From positions 68,484,669 to 68,548,668 of the forward strand of contig NC_134397.1 of assembly GCF_050003625.1 (NCBI RefSeq): a stretch of DNA of 64,000 nt, given 5' to 3'. Position 1 is the first letter of the stretch. Each line of letters begins with the position of its first letter. The DNA comes from Haematobia irritans. Taxonomy: Eukaryota; Arthropoda; Insecta; Diptera; Muscidae. The translations under genes were made by a program, and so were the position numbers. Shown here one piece after another: positions 11,281 to 23,822 of this stretch. The notes below the pieces were generated by a model. It saw only the letters and a list, made by a program, of their open reading frames with translations, was not told the DNA's origin and did no database searches.

Positions 11281-12627
11281 TCTATTGAAATAAAATTTTG
11301 ACAAAATTTTCTATAGAAATAAAATTTTGACAAAATTTTCTATAGAAATAAAATTTTGGCAAAATTTTCTATAGAAATAAAATTTTGACAAAATTTTCTA
11401 TAGAAATAAAATTTTGACAAAACTTTCTATAGCACTAAATTTTGACAAAATTTTCTATAGAAATAAAATCTTGACAAAATTTTGTATAGTATAAAATTTT
11501 AATACAATAGACAAAATTTTCTATAGAAATACAATTTTGACAAAACTTTCTATAGCACTAAATTTTGACAAAATCTTGTATAGCAATAAAATTTTGAGCC
11601 GATTTCGATAAATAAAATTTTGACAAAATTTTCTATAGTAATAAAATTTTGACAAAATTTTCTATAGAAATAAAATTTTGGTAGATTATTTTTGGGGATT
11701 GGCTATATATAACTATAGACCGATATAGACAAATTTTGGCATGGTTGTTAGCGGCCATATACTAGTGCAATGTACCAAATTTCACCACGTAGGAAATTTC
11801 AACCGGATCGGATGAATTTTGCTCCTCCAAGAGCTCCGGAGGTCAAATCTGGGGATCGATTTAAATGGGGGCTACATATAATTATAGACCGCTATGGACC
11901 AATTTTGCATGGTTGTTAGAGACCATATACTAACACCACGTATCAAATTTCAACCAGATCGGGTGAATTTTGCTCTTCTAAGGGGCTCCGGAGGTCAAAT
12001 CTGGGGACCGGTTTATATGGGGGCTATATATAATTATGGACCGATGTGGACCAATTTTTGCATGATTGTTAGACTATATACTAACACCATGTACCAAATT
12101 TCAGCCGGATCGGATGAAATTTCTTTCTCTTAGAGGCTCCGTAAGCCAAATCCGGGGATCGGTTTATATGGGGGCTATATATAATTATTAACCGATGTGG
12201 ATCAATTTTTGCATGATTATTAGAGACCATATACTAACACCATGTACCAAATTTCAGACGGATCGGATGAAATTTGCTTCTCTTAGAGGCTCCGAAATCC
12301 AAATCTGGGGATCGGTTTATATGGGGGCTGTATATAATTATGGACCGATACGGACCAATTTTTGCATGGTTGTTAGAGATCATATACTAACACCATGTAC
12401 CAAATTTCAGCCGGATCGGATGCAAGAGGCAAGAGGCTCTGCAAGCCAAATCCGGGAATCGGTTTATATGGGGGCTATATATAATTATGTGCTAATGTGG
12501 ACCAATTTTTGCGTAGTTGTTACATACCATATACTAACACCATGTAGCAAAATTCAGCCGGATCGGATGAATTTTGCTCCTCCAAGAGGCTCCGCAAGCC
12601 AAATCTGAGCGTCGGTTTATATGGGGG

Positions 12628-12630
<3 letters not shown>
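11281..12630 (+). mobile_element. F1 element fragment (minisatellite plus 153-bp repeats)
   Basis: Starts inside the 29-bp minisatellite (GACAAAATTTTCTATAGAAA type, to about 11680), continues through about six 153-bp repeats, and stops at a (TA)n tract. Both true ends are missing. Confidence 0.6.

Positions 12631-12661
<31 letters not shown>
12631..12661. repeat. (TA)n microsatellite
   Basis: About 15 TA units, grown from the GGGGGCTATATATAA motif of the adjoining F1 repeat. The open frames across it are artefacts. The following stretch, 12662-12911, is not recognised. Confidence 0.8.
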
Positions 12662-12665
<4 letters not shown>

Positions 12666-12911
12666 GCACCGCATTGTTCGGGGCCACTTTTTTTATATAC
12701 TGGTTTCTTTGAGGCCATTTGCATTCTTTGGGGACTGACCTCAAACTTTTTACCAATATATCGCATTGTTTGGAGACATCCATTGTTTGAGGTCAGGAAA
12801 AAAAATTTTGTGTTTTTTGTGTTTATATAAAGTTTTCGCAATTTTGATCCTATATATTCCACGTTTTCCCCTATATATTTATTATTTCCTTAATTTTTGG
12901 ATTACTGAAAT

Positions 12912-13719
12912 ATTCGATTGCATTCAACAATGTTGCCACCGATCTCTAAATATCCAATGTACATTGTTATGCTCTCTGTTGCCTTTTGTGTGGGTGTGTG
13001 TGCGTGTGTGTGCCCATACATCACATATACAACAATCACTGTACTCTCCCACTAGGCAAGAGTAGGAACTATTTCTTTTTTTTATATGTGCATTTCAATG
13101 TTGATTTTTCAAATGCTGTGCAGTCTCGGTTGAGCACTCAATCGAGCAGGTCATGCGTTCGGGTGCTGTTGAATTCTTTTGTATAGGGGAAACGAATTTA
13201 CTAATAGGTTTTGTATAAATGATGGGATATGTTACATACACAATAGGATGAATTTCTAAAATATATATATTTGAAATTTTATAAAATATATATTTCTGTA
13301 GACTTCTTTTTTTTCAAATTATCGTTATCAATGGGAAAATATGTTTCAATAAAATGTAATTTAAAAATTTTCATTTAAATTTTGTTAAAAAGTAAACCAA
13401 CTGGGAAAGAAAATGTAGGTTAATTTTTTTAAAATGTTAACTAAACTTATTACAAACCACGATACAATAAAACTAAGTATATATTTTACAAATTGAAGAA
13501 AATGTATTAGGCATCATTATTAAAGTAACAAAAATAATTAAAATGTAACTTTCATATTGGAACATTTTTCTTAAAATATAATAATTTCCACGAACTAAAA
13601 TAAAAGTTAATGGCTTTACGTTTCTATACAAAAAAGTGAATCTAGCACAATAACGACAATTTAACTTTGTTTTAGTTCATGAAAATTATTTTTTTAATTT
13701 TTAATCATTTTTTGAACGA
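12912..13719 (+). repeat. Tandem segmental duplication, copy 1 (empty site)
   Basis: 808 bp from ATTCGATTGCATTCAACAAT to TTTTTGAACGAT, repeated next to it at 13720-15031. Includes a short (TG)n tract and lacks the MITE carried by copy 2. No convincing gene. Confidence 0.75.
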
Positions 13720-15031
13720 TATTCGATTGCATTCAACAATGTTACCACCGATCTCTAAATATCCAATGTACATTGTTATGCTCTCTGTTGCCTTTTGTGT
13801 GGATGTGTGTGTGCGTGTGTGTGCCCATACCAGTGCTGCCGCTACTACTTCAATCGAAGTATTTTGCTTCATTTTCTCAAAATTTACTTCGTCACTCCTT
13901 CTTCCAAAAATCTGCTTCACTTTTTGTTCTGCTTCAAATTTTAAAATTTTTCCCCATATTACCCAATTGTTTTTCCTATTCCTTTAATTACGATGAACAT
14001 AGTAGTTTTAATCATTGAACATATGCAAACCCTATTTTTCATCGCTGGAATGGTAACCCTTTATTTTTGCTTTGTACAAGTGTCAATGCGTGAACTGTCA
14101 ATAATTTCCATGAAAAATATAAATATATTATTAATTACAAATTCTTTAATATCTTTAGCAAAGGAATACGCTCACCGACGCTATTGTTTTGCTTTCAAAA
14201 ATGTATGCTACTTCAATTTTATTCAATCTACTCCACTTTTTTCCAAAATCTACTTCACTCAATTTTTTACTAGCGGCAGCACTGGCCCATACATCAAATA
14301 TACAACAAAGAGTATTCTCTACTGTACTCTCCCACTAGCCAAGAGTAGGTAACTATTTCTTTTTTTATATGTGCATTTCAATGTTGATTTTTCAAATGCT
14401 GTGCAGTCTCGGTTGAGCACTCAATCGAGCAGGTCATGCGTTCGGGTGCTGTTGAAGTTTTTTGTATAGGGGAAGCGAATTTACTAATAGGTTTTGTATA
14501 AATGATGGGATATGTTACATACACAATAGGATGAATTTCTAAAATATATATATTTGAAATTTTATAAAATATATATTTCTGTAGACTTCTTTTTTTTTCA
14601 AATTATCGTTATCAATGGGAAAATATGTTTCAATAAAATGTAATTTATAATTTTTCATTTAAATTTTGTTAAAAAGTATACACAAAAGTAAACCAACTGG
14701 GAAAGAAAATGTAGGTTAATTTTTTTTTAAATGTTAACTAAACTTATTACAAACCACGATACAATAAAACTAAGTATATATTTTACAAATTGAAGAAAAT
14801 GTATTAGGCATCATTAACTAAAGTAACAAAAATAATTAAAATGTAACTTTAATATTGTAATTCTCATATTGGAACATTTTTCTTAAAATATAATAATTTC
14901 CACAAACTAAAATAAAAGTTAATGGCTTTACGTTTCTATACAAAAAAGTGAATCTAGCACAATAACGACAATTTAACTCTGTTTTAGTTCATGAAAATTA
15001 TTTTTTTAATTTTTAATCATTTTTTGAACGA
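13720..15031 (+). repeat. Tandem segmental duplication, copy 2 (with insertion)
   Basis: Same unit as 12912-13719 with a few substitutions and small indels, enlarged by a 454-bp MITE plus its 8-bp target duplication. The tail and 15032-15235 resemble the CACTGAAAAAA MITE family interior. Confidence 0.75.
13831..14284 (+). mobile_element. hAT-type MITE (454 bp) with 8-bp target duplication
   Basis: Ends CAGTGCTGCCGCTA / TAGCGGCAGCACTG are perfect inverted repeats. The target GCCCATAC is duplicated at 13823-13830 and 14285-14292. The neighbouring copy 1 of the tandem duplication has the single uninterrupted GCCCATAC. An 8-bp TSD and CAGTG..CACTG ends are typical of the hAT superfamily. No transposase. 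Confidence 0.85.
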
Positions 15032-15469
15032 TAGTCAAATAAACTAAACGAAGGGAAAAATTATATGAAAAGATATAAGTATAAAGATTTACTAAATTCA
15101 TAATTTTACGAAATTTTCTTTAACGAGTAAAAACAAATGAATAATAAATTTTTTGAATATGAAAAATACTTATTTATTTTTGTGATATCGTAATTTGTAA
15201 TACAGTTTATTAACAATGTACTAAAATTCACCTACACTATCCTTCCTGGATGGTTCTTTTGGATATCAGAGTTGCCATTTTGGTTCGATCGGACCAAAAT
15301 GTTCCCAAAAAATTATTAAATCCGATGGTCGGACCAAATGGAATCTGGTTGATTTTGGTCCATTTGCGCCAAATGGGTAATTTTTCCATTTGTTTTTTAA
15401 TTTTGATAAAATTTTTTGTAGAAATACAATTTTTACAAAAATGTATATAGAAATATAATTTGAAACCAG

Positions 15470-17669
15470 TAAGGAAAGTCTAAAGTCGGGCGGGGCCGAC
15501 TATATTATACCCTGCACCACTTTGTAGATCTAAATTTTCGATACCATATCACATCCGTCAAATGTGTTGGGGGCTATATATAAAGGTTTGTCCCAAATAC
15601 ATACATTCAAATATCACTCGATCTGGAAGAATTTGATAGACTTCTACAAAATCTATAGACTCAAAATTTAAGTCGGCTAATGCACTAGGGTGGAACACAA
15701 TGTTAGTAAAAAAAATATGGGAAACGTTTAAATCTGAAGCAATTTTAAGGAAACTTCGAAAAAGTTTATTTATGATTTATCGCTCGATATATATGTATTA
15801 GAAGTTTAGGAAAATTAGAGTCATTTTTACAACTTTTCGACTAAGCAGTGACGATTTTACAAGGAAAATGTTGGTATTTTGACCATTTTTGTCGAAATCA
15901 GAAAAACATATATATGGGAGCTATATCTAAATCTGAACCGATTTCAACCAAATTTGGCACGCATAGCTACAATGCTAATTCTACTCCCTGTGCAAAATTT
16001 CAACTAAATCGGAGTTAAAAATTGGCCTCTGTGGTCATATGACTGTAAATCGGGCGAAAGCTTTATATGGGAGATATATCCAAATCTGAACCGATTTCAA
16101 GCAAATTTGGCACGCATAGTTACAACGCTAATTCTACTCCCTATGCAAAATTTCAACTAAATCGGAGCAAAAAATTGGCCTCTGTGGGCAAATGAGTGTA
16201 AATCGGGCGAAAGCTATATATGGGAGCTATATCTAAATCTGAACCGATTTTGCTGATATTTTGCAAGTTTTTCGAGACTCATAAAATATTCGGATGTACG
16301 TAATTTGAGGAAGATCGGTTGATATACACGCCAATTATGACCAGATCGGTGAAAAATATATATGGCAGCTATATCTAAATCTGAACCGATTTTTTCCAAA
16401 ATCAATAGGGATCGTCTTTGAGCCGAAACAGGACACTATACCAAATTTTAGGACAATCGGACTAAAACTGCGAGCTCTACTTTGCACACAAAAATACATC
16501 AACAGACAGACAGACAGACAGACGGACAGACAGACGGACATCGCTAAATCGACTCAGAATTTAATTCTAAGCCGATCCGTATACTAAAAGGTTGGTCTAT
16601 GATTACTCCTTCTTGGCGTTACATACAAATGCACAAACTTATTATACCCTGTACCACAGTAGTGGTGAAGGGTATAAAAATATGGGAAACGTTTAAATCT
16701 GAAGCAATTTTAAGGAAACTTCGAAAAAGTTTATTTATGATTTATCGCTCGATATATATGTATTAGAAGTTTAGGAAAATTAGAGTCATTTTTACAACTT
16801 TTCGACTAAGCAGTGACGATTTTACAAGGAAAATGTTGGTATTTTGACCATTTTTGTCGAAATCAGAAAAACATATATATGGGAGCTATATCTAAATCTG
16901 AACCGATTTCAACCAAATTTGGCACGCATAGCTACAATGCTAATTCTACTCCCTGTGCAAAATTTCAACTAAATCGGAGTTAAAAATTGGCCTCTGTGGT
17001 CATATGAGTGTAAATCGGGCGAAAGCTTTATATGGGAGATATATCCAAATCTGAACCGATTTCAAGCAAATTTGGCACGCATAGTTACAACGCTAATTCT
17101 ACTCCCTATGCAAAATTTCAACTAAATCGGAACAAAAAATTGGCCTCTGTGGGCAAATGAGTGTAAATCGGGCGAAAGCTATATATGGGAGCTATATCTA
17201 AATCTGAACCGATTTTGCTGATATTTTGCAAGTTTTTCGAGACTCATAAAATATTCGGATGTACGTAATTTGAGGAAGATCGGTTGATATACACGCCAAT
17301 TATGACCAGATCGGTGAAAAATATATATGGCAGCTATATCTAAATCTGAACCGATTTTTTCCAAAATCAATAGGGATCGTCTTTGAGCCGAAACAGGACA
17401 CTATACCAAATTTTAGGACTATCGGACTAAAACTGCGAGCTCTACTTTGCACACAAAAATACATCAACAGACAGACAGACAGACAGACAGACAGACGGAC
17501 AGACAGACGGACAGACAGACAGACGGACATCGCTAAATCGACTCAGAATTTAATTCTAAGCCGATCCGTATACTAAAAGGTTGGTCTATGATTACTCCTT
17601 CTTGGCGTTACATACAAATGCACAAACTTATTATACCCTGTACCACAGTAGTGGTGAAGGGTATAAAAA
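15470..17669 (+). mobile_element. F2 mini-me-like element with tandemly duplicated body
   Basis: Head at 15470-15714 (AAGTCGGGCGGGGCCGAC, then ACCCTGCACCAC). The body is present twice, about 15715-16679 and 16680-17669. Each body has 153-bp repeats, a GACA/GACGGACA microsatellite and the terminal hairpin ACCACAGTAGTGGTGAAGGG. It sits inside a 29-bp minisatellite (15405-15465 and 17670-18140). Confidence 0.7.
16500..16540. repeat. (CAGA)n/(CGGA) microsatellite of F2
   Basis: Short tetranucleotide tract of the (GTCY)n kind. The equivalent tract in the second body (17465-17527) is about 24 bp longer, the main length difference between the two copies. Cys/Leu/Ser repeat frames over it are artefacts. 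Confidence 0.8.
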
Positions 17670-18140
17670 TCTATAGAAACAAAATTATACCAAAATTTTC
17701 TATAGAAATGAAATTATGCCAAAATTTTCTATAGAAATAACATTTTGACAAAATCGTATGTAGAAATTAAATATGGACAAAATTTTCTATAAAAATAAAA
17801 TTTGAACAAAATTTTCTATAGAAATAAAATTTGGAGAAAAATTTCTTTAGAAATAAAATTTGAAAAAAAATTTTCTTTAGAAATAAAATTTTGACCAAAT
17901 TTTCTGTAGAAATAAAATGTGGACAAAATTGTCTATAGAAATAAAATTTGGATACATTTTTCTATAGAAATAAAATTTGGACAAAATTTTCTATAGAAAT
18001 AAAGGTTTGACAAAATTCTCTATAGAAATAAAATTTTGACAAAATCGTCTATAGAAAAAAAATTTTGAAAAAAAATTTTCTACACACATAAAAATTTTGA
18101 ATCGAAATAAAAATTTGACAAAAATTTTCTATCGAAGTAA
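17670..18140 (+). repeat. 29-bp minisatellite array
   Basis: Degenerate repeats of the GACAAAATTTTCTATAGAAA type with period 29. The same minisatellite is a component of F1 (3150-3415, 4400-4560, 10240-10505, 11280-11680, 55760-56050) and occurs alone at 52730-52960. Confidence 0.75.
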
Positions 18141-19247
18141 AATTAAAAAAAAAATTAAATTAATTCAATTTAATTTCGAAAAATTCCAGTAATTTGGAAA
18201 ATATCCAATTTTGGATAAATGTTGGTCCAAACTAAAAATATATTGTGGCAACGCTGTTGGATATATGGAAAATTGTTCCAACGGTTCTATTTCGGTTCAT
18301 AGCATCTTATGTTAAAATTTAGATTTCATTTTAGTCAACATTTATTTTCAATTTCTATAAAATTTTGTCACAATTTCTGCTTCTTTAGAATATTTGATAA
18401 GATTTCTAAAAAAAAAAAAATTACCTATAACAGAAATATATACGCTCGTTAGCCTATAGGCAGTAATTAGATAGACAAATTTCAACCAGATCGGATGAAA
18501 CCTGTTATTAAAGTAAAGGTAACTTTCTCGTATAATAATTTCAAAATTTCTACTTCGATACAATTTCTGTTTTCTTTTTCTATACAAAACTTTTTCCAAA
18601 TATAACAGAAGTTCATTTTCAAAATATAGTTTTAAGGATCTAAAACATCTTTATAGTTCTACATGTTTCGAAAATATGAGGAAAATGTGTAGATGATTGT
18701 TATTTATTGTGTGCACTGGTTCCAAACTTTCATTCTTATTTAGTACCATTTCAACAATATCATCCTCGTCATCTATCGTGTTGCTCACACTTATGCTCTC
18801 TTTATAAACACAACAGTACACATACATACGAAAACAAGAGAGAAGCACAATACAAATTACGAGTATGGCGCTCTGAGTTGACTGTAAAATACTAGCGTTA
18901 GATCAGTGATGCCAATTCCCGAAGCCAAAAAACACCAAAAATATATTATAAATGCTAACATACCATGTCCCATCACAAAAACTACTTCGACAAGGTAAAA
19001 TTCAATGTACTACTAAAAAACCACTCCACTTCTAGATTAGAATGAATTACTTCAAAGAATTTTTGGAATTGGTTTTAATTCCAAGCATTTGCCATTTTAT
19101 GAAATTATGAACCTTTATTCAAGTGTACAGCTTTATATTTTAATATATTTTTATTCAATCTGTTCTGAATTTCAAATTTCATGGAGAAAATAAATTTTTC
19201 CAAATTAAATTCTCTAGTATGTTAATATTTCGAAGGAGTCTATTTCG

Positions 19248-19473
19248 TAAAGGTGGGTATTAAGTTCGAGTTTTTTCACTAAAGTGAAAACTAAATCAGT
19301 AAGAAAAGGCATAAAATTATACATATTTGTTGCACATTTTATTATAACTTGATGGGGAATAGCCCAGAGCAAGTTTTCACAAAGTTTGTATTCCTTAAAA
19401 AGTATTATTAAGGAAAAGTAATCGTGAAAAAATGGCAATTTTAGCGGCTAAACTCGAACTTAATACTCACCTT
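19248..19473 (+). mobile_element. Small TIR element (about 226 bp)
   Basis: Inverted ends AAGGTGGGTATTAAGTTCGA (left) and TCGAACTTAATACTCACCTT (right), one mismatch over about 24 bp. No coding capacity. Confidence 0.55.
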
Positions 19474-19485
19474 AAGGTAGAATTT

Positions 19486-19614
19486 CATACCATGCGTTAA
19501 TGCGTGTGTTGATGGAAGGGTTGAGCTTTTTCAGTTTGAAGCACTCTATTCAAGCTGTTGCTTTCAAAGAGAAAATTCACTCTCAAATCAACGGACACAT
19601 TAACGCATGGTATG
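19486..19614 (+). mobile_element. Miniature inverted-repeat element (129 bp)
   Basis: Perfect 17-bp terminal inverted repeats CATACCATGCGTTAATG / CATTAACGCATGGTATG, with partial complementarity continuing inward. No TSD could be fixed. Confidence 0.55.
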
Positions 19615-19802
19615 TAACTCAACCTTTATTTATATAATTATAATTATGAGTGCTTTTGTGAAGTTACTACAAAGTTTTGACAGTATTATCAGAATTTTTG
19701 TATGAAAAGATTTTGTCAATCAAATTCATTACGGTTCAAATTGAAAAAAAGCATTAAATGAAAACGCTAGAAAGCACCAATTTGGTGTTTTTTTTTTTTC
19801 AA

Positions 19803-20152
19803 AAATTATAGATTTGAGGAAGATGGGAGATTGGCTTGCGTCATACCAAATGTTGCATTTACCAGATTAGTTTAATACATGTTTGTAATCTTTTAGTCGT
19901 TTTTGTTTTTTTTTTTTTAAATGACAAATGTAATTTTCTTAATGAAACAATGTTAAATTTTAGGCAACAACAAAAAAAATTACATTTTTCCCTTTATGGA
20001 AATTTATTTCGTGCTCTTAATTTATTTTTATTTGCATTTTAATGCTATGTCAATACTTGTCGTATACGCGTTTGGTTCGAGTATTAAACTAATGTGGTAA
20101 ATGGTTGATGTGCTCAGTAGCCAGTATCCCATCTTCCTCTTCTATAATCTTT
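19803..20152 (-). mobile_element. MITE with long TIRs, copy 2 (inverse of 8401-8740)
   Basis: Same length and internal order as 8401-8740 when reversed, including the unique stretch CGTATACGCGTTTGGTTCGA. TIRs contain GAGGAAGATGGGA. Confidence 0.65.
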
Positions 20153-20620
20153 AGATTTTTTATCATTAAAAAGGCAATTTCGTGCTTTTTGGAAATCAAA
20201 AAGCACTAAATTTGGTGCTAAAAGCACGAAATTCGCATCACTGCTTTAGAGATTTTATATTTACTAGCATTTATAGGGCTGTTCGCGTACCTTTCCTATA
20301 CACAATGATATATGTTGTACATATATTTTTTTAACAAAATATTTTTGTTTATATTATGAAACCATTTTCGATATATAAAAGAAAATTTAAAAAAAAAATG
20401 TATAGAATTAGTAAATTTGATCAAAGTTCTATTTCCATTAACATTTTAAGAAATTTTTTACAGAAATAAAAGTTTCTATGAAATATTGATATACAAATTT
20501 GTCTATGAAAAAAAGTCTATTCAAGTAAACATTTCTTAAAAAATTTAAATTTTGACCAAATATTCTGTAAAAATGGAAGCATGGAAACATTTTCTGAAAA
20601 TTTTACAAAAACAATACATT

Positions 20621-21039
20621 CAATCACATTAGACATTTTATGTCTTAAACGGAAATTTTGCAACTTCAAACGCGTACAAAAAATTTTTCATGTTTTTATC
20701 AACTCATATCTGAATAAGATTTAATTCTAAATTCTAACAACAGCTAAATTTTGTTAAAACTTTTCTATTGGATAATAAGTCTAAATTTTTTATCAAAACT
20801 GATAACAAAAATTTCTAATCAGCAAAAATTGAATGAAATATAGAATTAGAAGTTATAGTAACAATATCAATAAAAAATAAGAATATATAGACATAGGCAC
20901 TCATACTTCCAAAAACATTTTTAACTACACAGATAAAAATAAGTTTGAGAACCATTAACTTTTGTAGAAAAACCAATAACAAATTTTTTTAATTTTCCTG
21001 CAACAAACTAATTTGTAATTTTAATAACCATTATTACAA
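20621..21039. other. AT-rich spacer between duplicated blocks
   Basis: No open frame, RNA or element ends seen. Confidence 0.4.
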
Positions 21040-22770
21040 ACATTTCGTTAGAAATAAATTTTTTAAAAAGTTTCCTATAAAAATAAAATTTTTACAAAAT
21101 TTCCTATAGAAATAAAATTTTAACCATATTTTTTGTCTATAGAAATAAAATGTGGATAAATTTTTCTATAGAAATAAAATCTTGACAATAATGTCATAGA
21201 AATAAAAGTTTGACAAAATACTCAATAGAAATAAAATTTTGAAAAAATTTTCTATAGAAATAAAAATAGGAATAAAAATTTGACAAAAATTTTCTATCGA
21301 AGTAAAATTTTGAAAAAAAAAATTAATTAAATTAATTTAATTTCGGGAAGTGGCCCGCTGGTACGGATTTTGGTCCAATTTTGGATATATGCTGGTCCAA
21401 ACTAAAAATACATTGTGGCAACGCTGGTGGATATATGGAAAATTGTGCCACCGGTTCTATTTCGATTCTTAGAATCTTATGTTAAAATTTAGATTTCATT
21501 TTAGTCAACATTTATTTTCAATTTCTATAAAATTTTGTCGCAATTTCTGCTCCTTTAGAATATTTGATTTCTACAAAAAACAAAATCTTGACAAATTACC
21601 TATAAAAGAAATATATACAGACGTTAGCCAGTAGGTAGTAATTAGATAGACAAATTTAAACCAGATCGAATGAAACCTGTTATTAAAGTGAAGGTAACTT
21701 TCTTGTACAATAATTTCAAAAATTTTAATCGAAATTTCTGTTTCTATACAAAACTTTGTCTAAATATATGTCCTGTTCATTTTAAAAATATAGTTTTTAG
21801 GATCTAAAACATCTCTATATTTCTACATGTTTCGAAAATATGAGGAAAATGTTAGATGATTGCTATTCATTGTGTGCACTGGTTCCAAACTTTTCATTCT
21901 TATTTAGTACTATTTCAACTACAGCAATCCCTCGATTTACGTCGTGATTGGTTCCGGAATTTGACGACGTTAATCAAAACGACGTAAACCGAATTAAAAA
22001 TTGATCATACTTTCTCTAAGTACATATATGTATGTATGTGCGTGTACATAATAAAAAACTTCAAAATTAAAAGTAATTCAGTAATTTTGGTAAGAATTTC
22101 AGAAACAAAATGTTTCGATGTCATCATCGTTGATACTTATTTTACTTATGGAAGGCGTTTCTGATAAAGTGGGCACAAAATCGACGACGTAAATCGAATG
22201 GCGACGTAAATCGAAGTTTGATGGAACAAAAAATTTGTCGACGTGAATCGAAAAACGTAAACCAAGATGATGTAAATCGAGGGATTATTGTATATCATCC
22301 TCGGCATCTATCATGTTGCTCACATTTATACTCTCTTTATAAACACAACAGTACACATCCATAGGAAAACAAGAGAGAAGCACAATACAAACTACGAATA
22401 TGGCGCTACGAATTGACAGTAAAATATAAGCGTTAGATCAGTGATGACAACTCTCGAAATGCAAAAAGCAGGCAAAAAATATATTATAAATGCTAACATA
22501 CCATGTCCCGCCACAAAAACTATTTCGACAAGGTAAAATCTTTCCAATGATGTTGTACATATATTTTTTAACAAAAAAATATTAAAAGTTGATATTATGA
22601 CAAAATTTTCGATAGAAAAAAAATTAAAAAACTAATTTCTACAGAATTAGAAAATTTGATCAAAGTTTTCTACATAATGAGATGTATTTTCATTAATGTT
22701 TTTTTACAGAAATAAAAGTTTCTATGAATTATTGAAATACAAATTTTTCTATGAAAAAGTATAATCACGT
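21040..22770 (+). repeat. Diverged duplicated block, copy B
   Basis: Second copy of the block at 18140-20620. It opens with the 29-bp minisatellite and carries a pogo/Tigger-like MITE that copy A lacks. A weaker third relative of its middle part is at about 33460-33640. Confidence 0.6.
21922..22290 (+). mobile_element. pogo/Tigger-like MITE (369 bp) with TA target duplication
   Basis: Ends CAGCAATCCCTCGATTTAC and, inverted, CAATAATCCCTCGATTTAC, with GACGTAAA(T/C)CGA motifs repeated inside. TA flanks at 21920-21921 and 22291-22292. Copy A of the block (about 18752) shows the unoccupied site. CCCTCG-containing ends and a TA target fit pogo/Tigger of Tc1/mariner. Confidence 0.75.
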
Positions 22771-23344
22771 CAAATCCACGAACGTGAAAATTTGGCGTTC
22801 TTAATTCCACGTTCTTTTTTGAACTTTTCTGTAACCAGCTGGGTTGCATAAATCACCCAAAAATTCACTAAGGCGAAAATCAAAATAAGTGGAATCAAAA
22901 GACTTATTATAATTTATTATTTTTTTAATTAAAAATGACGCAGTTTTAGTAAAACTCATGTATTAAATATAAAACATTTCAAATTTTTTACGCAAGTAGT
23001 TTTTTTTACCGGAAATACACCCATCTTAAACATAATTTAACTTTCACCAGTGAATTGATTTCACCGAAGAGAGAAATTGATTTGTTGTATGCAGTGTTTC
23101 CAGGTTAGGGTTTCGCACGTTTAAGGGATTTTTAGGGCTAAAATTTATTAGGGGTATTTTTCGGGGTAAAAAATTATCTTCGACCTAATGAAGTGGTGAA
23201 ATTCTCAACCAAATTCGCAACACTTCTGGCAATAATTTTGAGAAAAAATATGCGGGAAGTCAACCCAAGTTCCTAAATACAAGCGTGTATGCAATAGCGT
23301 TATTTTCGTTATATTTTAACACTTCTGTTGAAAGGGCATTGTTA
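22771..23344. other. Unassigned AT-rich sequence
   Basis: No gene or repeat recognised between duplicated block B and the satellite. Confidence 0.4.
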
Positions 23345-23822
23345 ATCTGCATTTATCACAAAATGTAACAAAAAAGTGCATATTGGCCATAAAAAGTAAA
23401 TTTTAAAAAGAAAATGTTAAGTAACAAGTTTGTCAAAAATGCTTAGTTTTCGAGATGTCCATCGTTAAAAGTTAAAATAGTTTTAGCTTTTTTTCGAAAA
23501 TGTCTGAATTTTTCACACAATGTAACAAAAAAAAGCATATGGGCACTATATGTTATATATATGCATATGGGCACTATATGTTATGTAACAATTTTGCCAA
23601 AAATGCTTAGTTTACGAGATATCGATAATTGAAAGTTTAAATATTTTTAGTTTTTTTTTTTTAGAAAATGGCTGCATTTATCACAAAAGTTCATATTAGG
23701 TAGAAAAGTGTATTTTAAAGAAAAAATGTTAGGTAACAATTTTGTGAAAAATGTTTAGTTTTCGAGATATCGATCATTGAAAATTTAAATATTTGTAGCC
23801 TTTTTTTAAGAAAATGGCTGCT

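Larger units (their letters stand above)
18905..20253 (+). mobile_element. Possible hAT-type element with three nested MITEs
   Basis: Starts CAGTGATGCCAATTC and ends GAAATTCGCATCACTG. The flanking octamers (CGTTAGAT and CTTTAGAG) agree at six positions, so a decayed 8-bp TSD is possible. No transposase ORF. The first 110 bp are also in copy B (22438-22545). Confidence 0.4.
18140..20620 (+). repeat. Diverged duplicated block, copy A
   Basis: Matches copy B (21040-22770) in order: TTGTGGCAACGCTG, TTCTACATGTTTCGAAAATA, GCACTGGTTCCAAACTTT, CATACCATGTCCC, then after a gap GTTGTACATATATTTTTT. Copy A is longer because of nested insertions between about 19005 and 20300. No gene recognised. Confidence 0.6.

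Noticed and set aside
16335..17530. MSVCLSVCLSVCL.. frames
   Set aside because: Translation of the GACA/GACGGACA microsatellite of the F2 element; duplicated with it.
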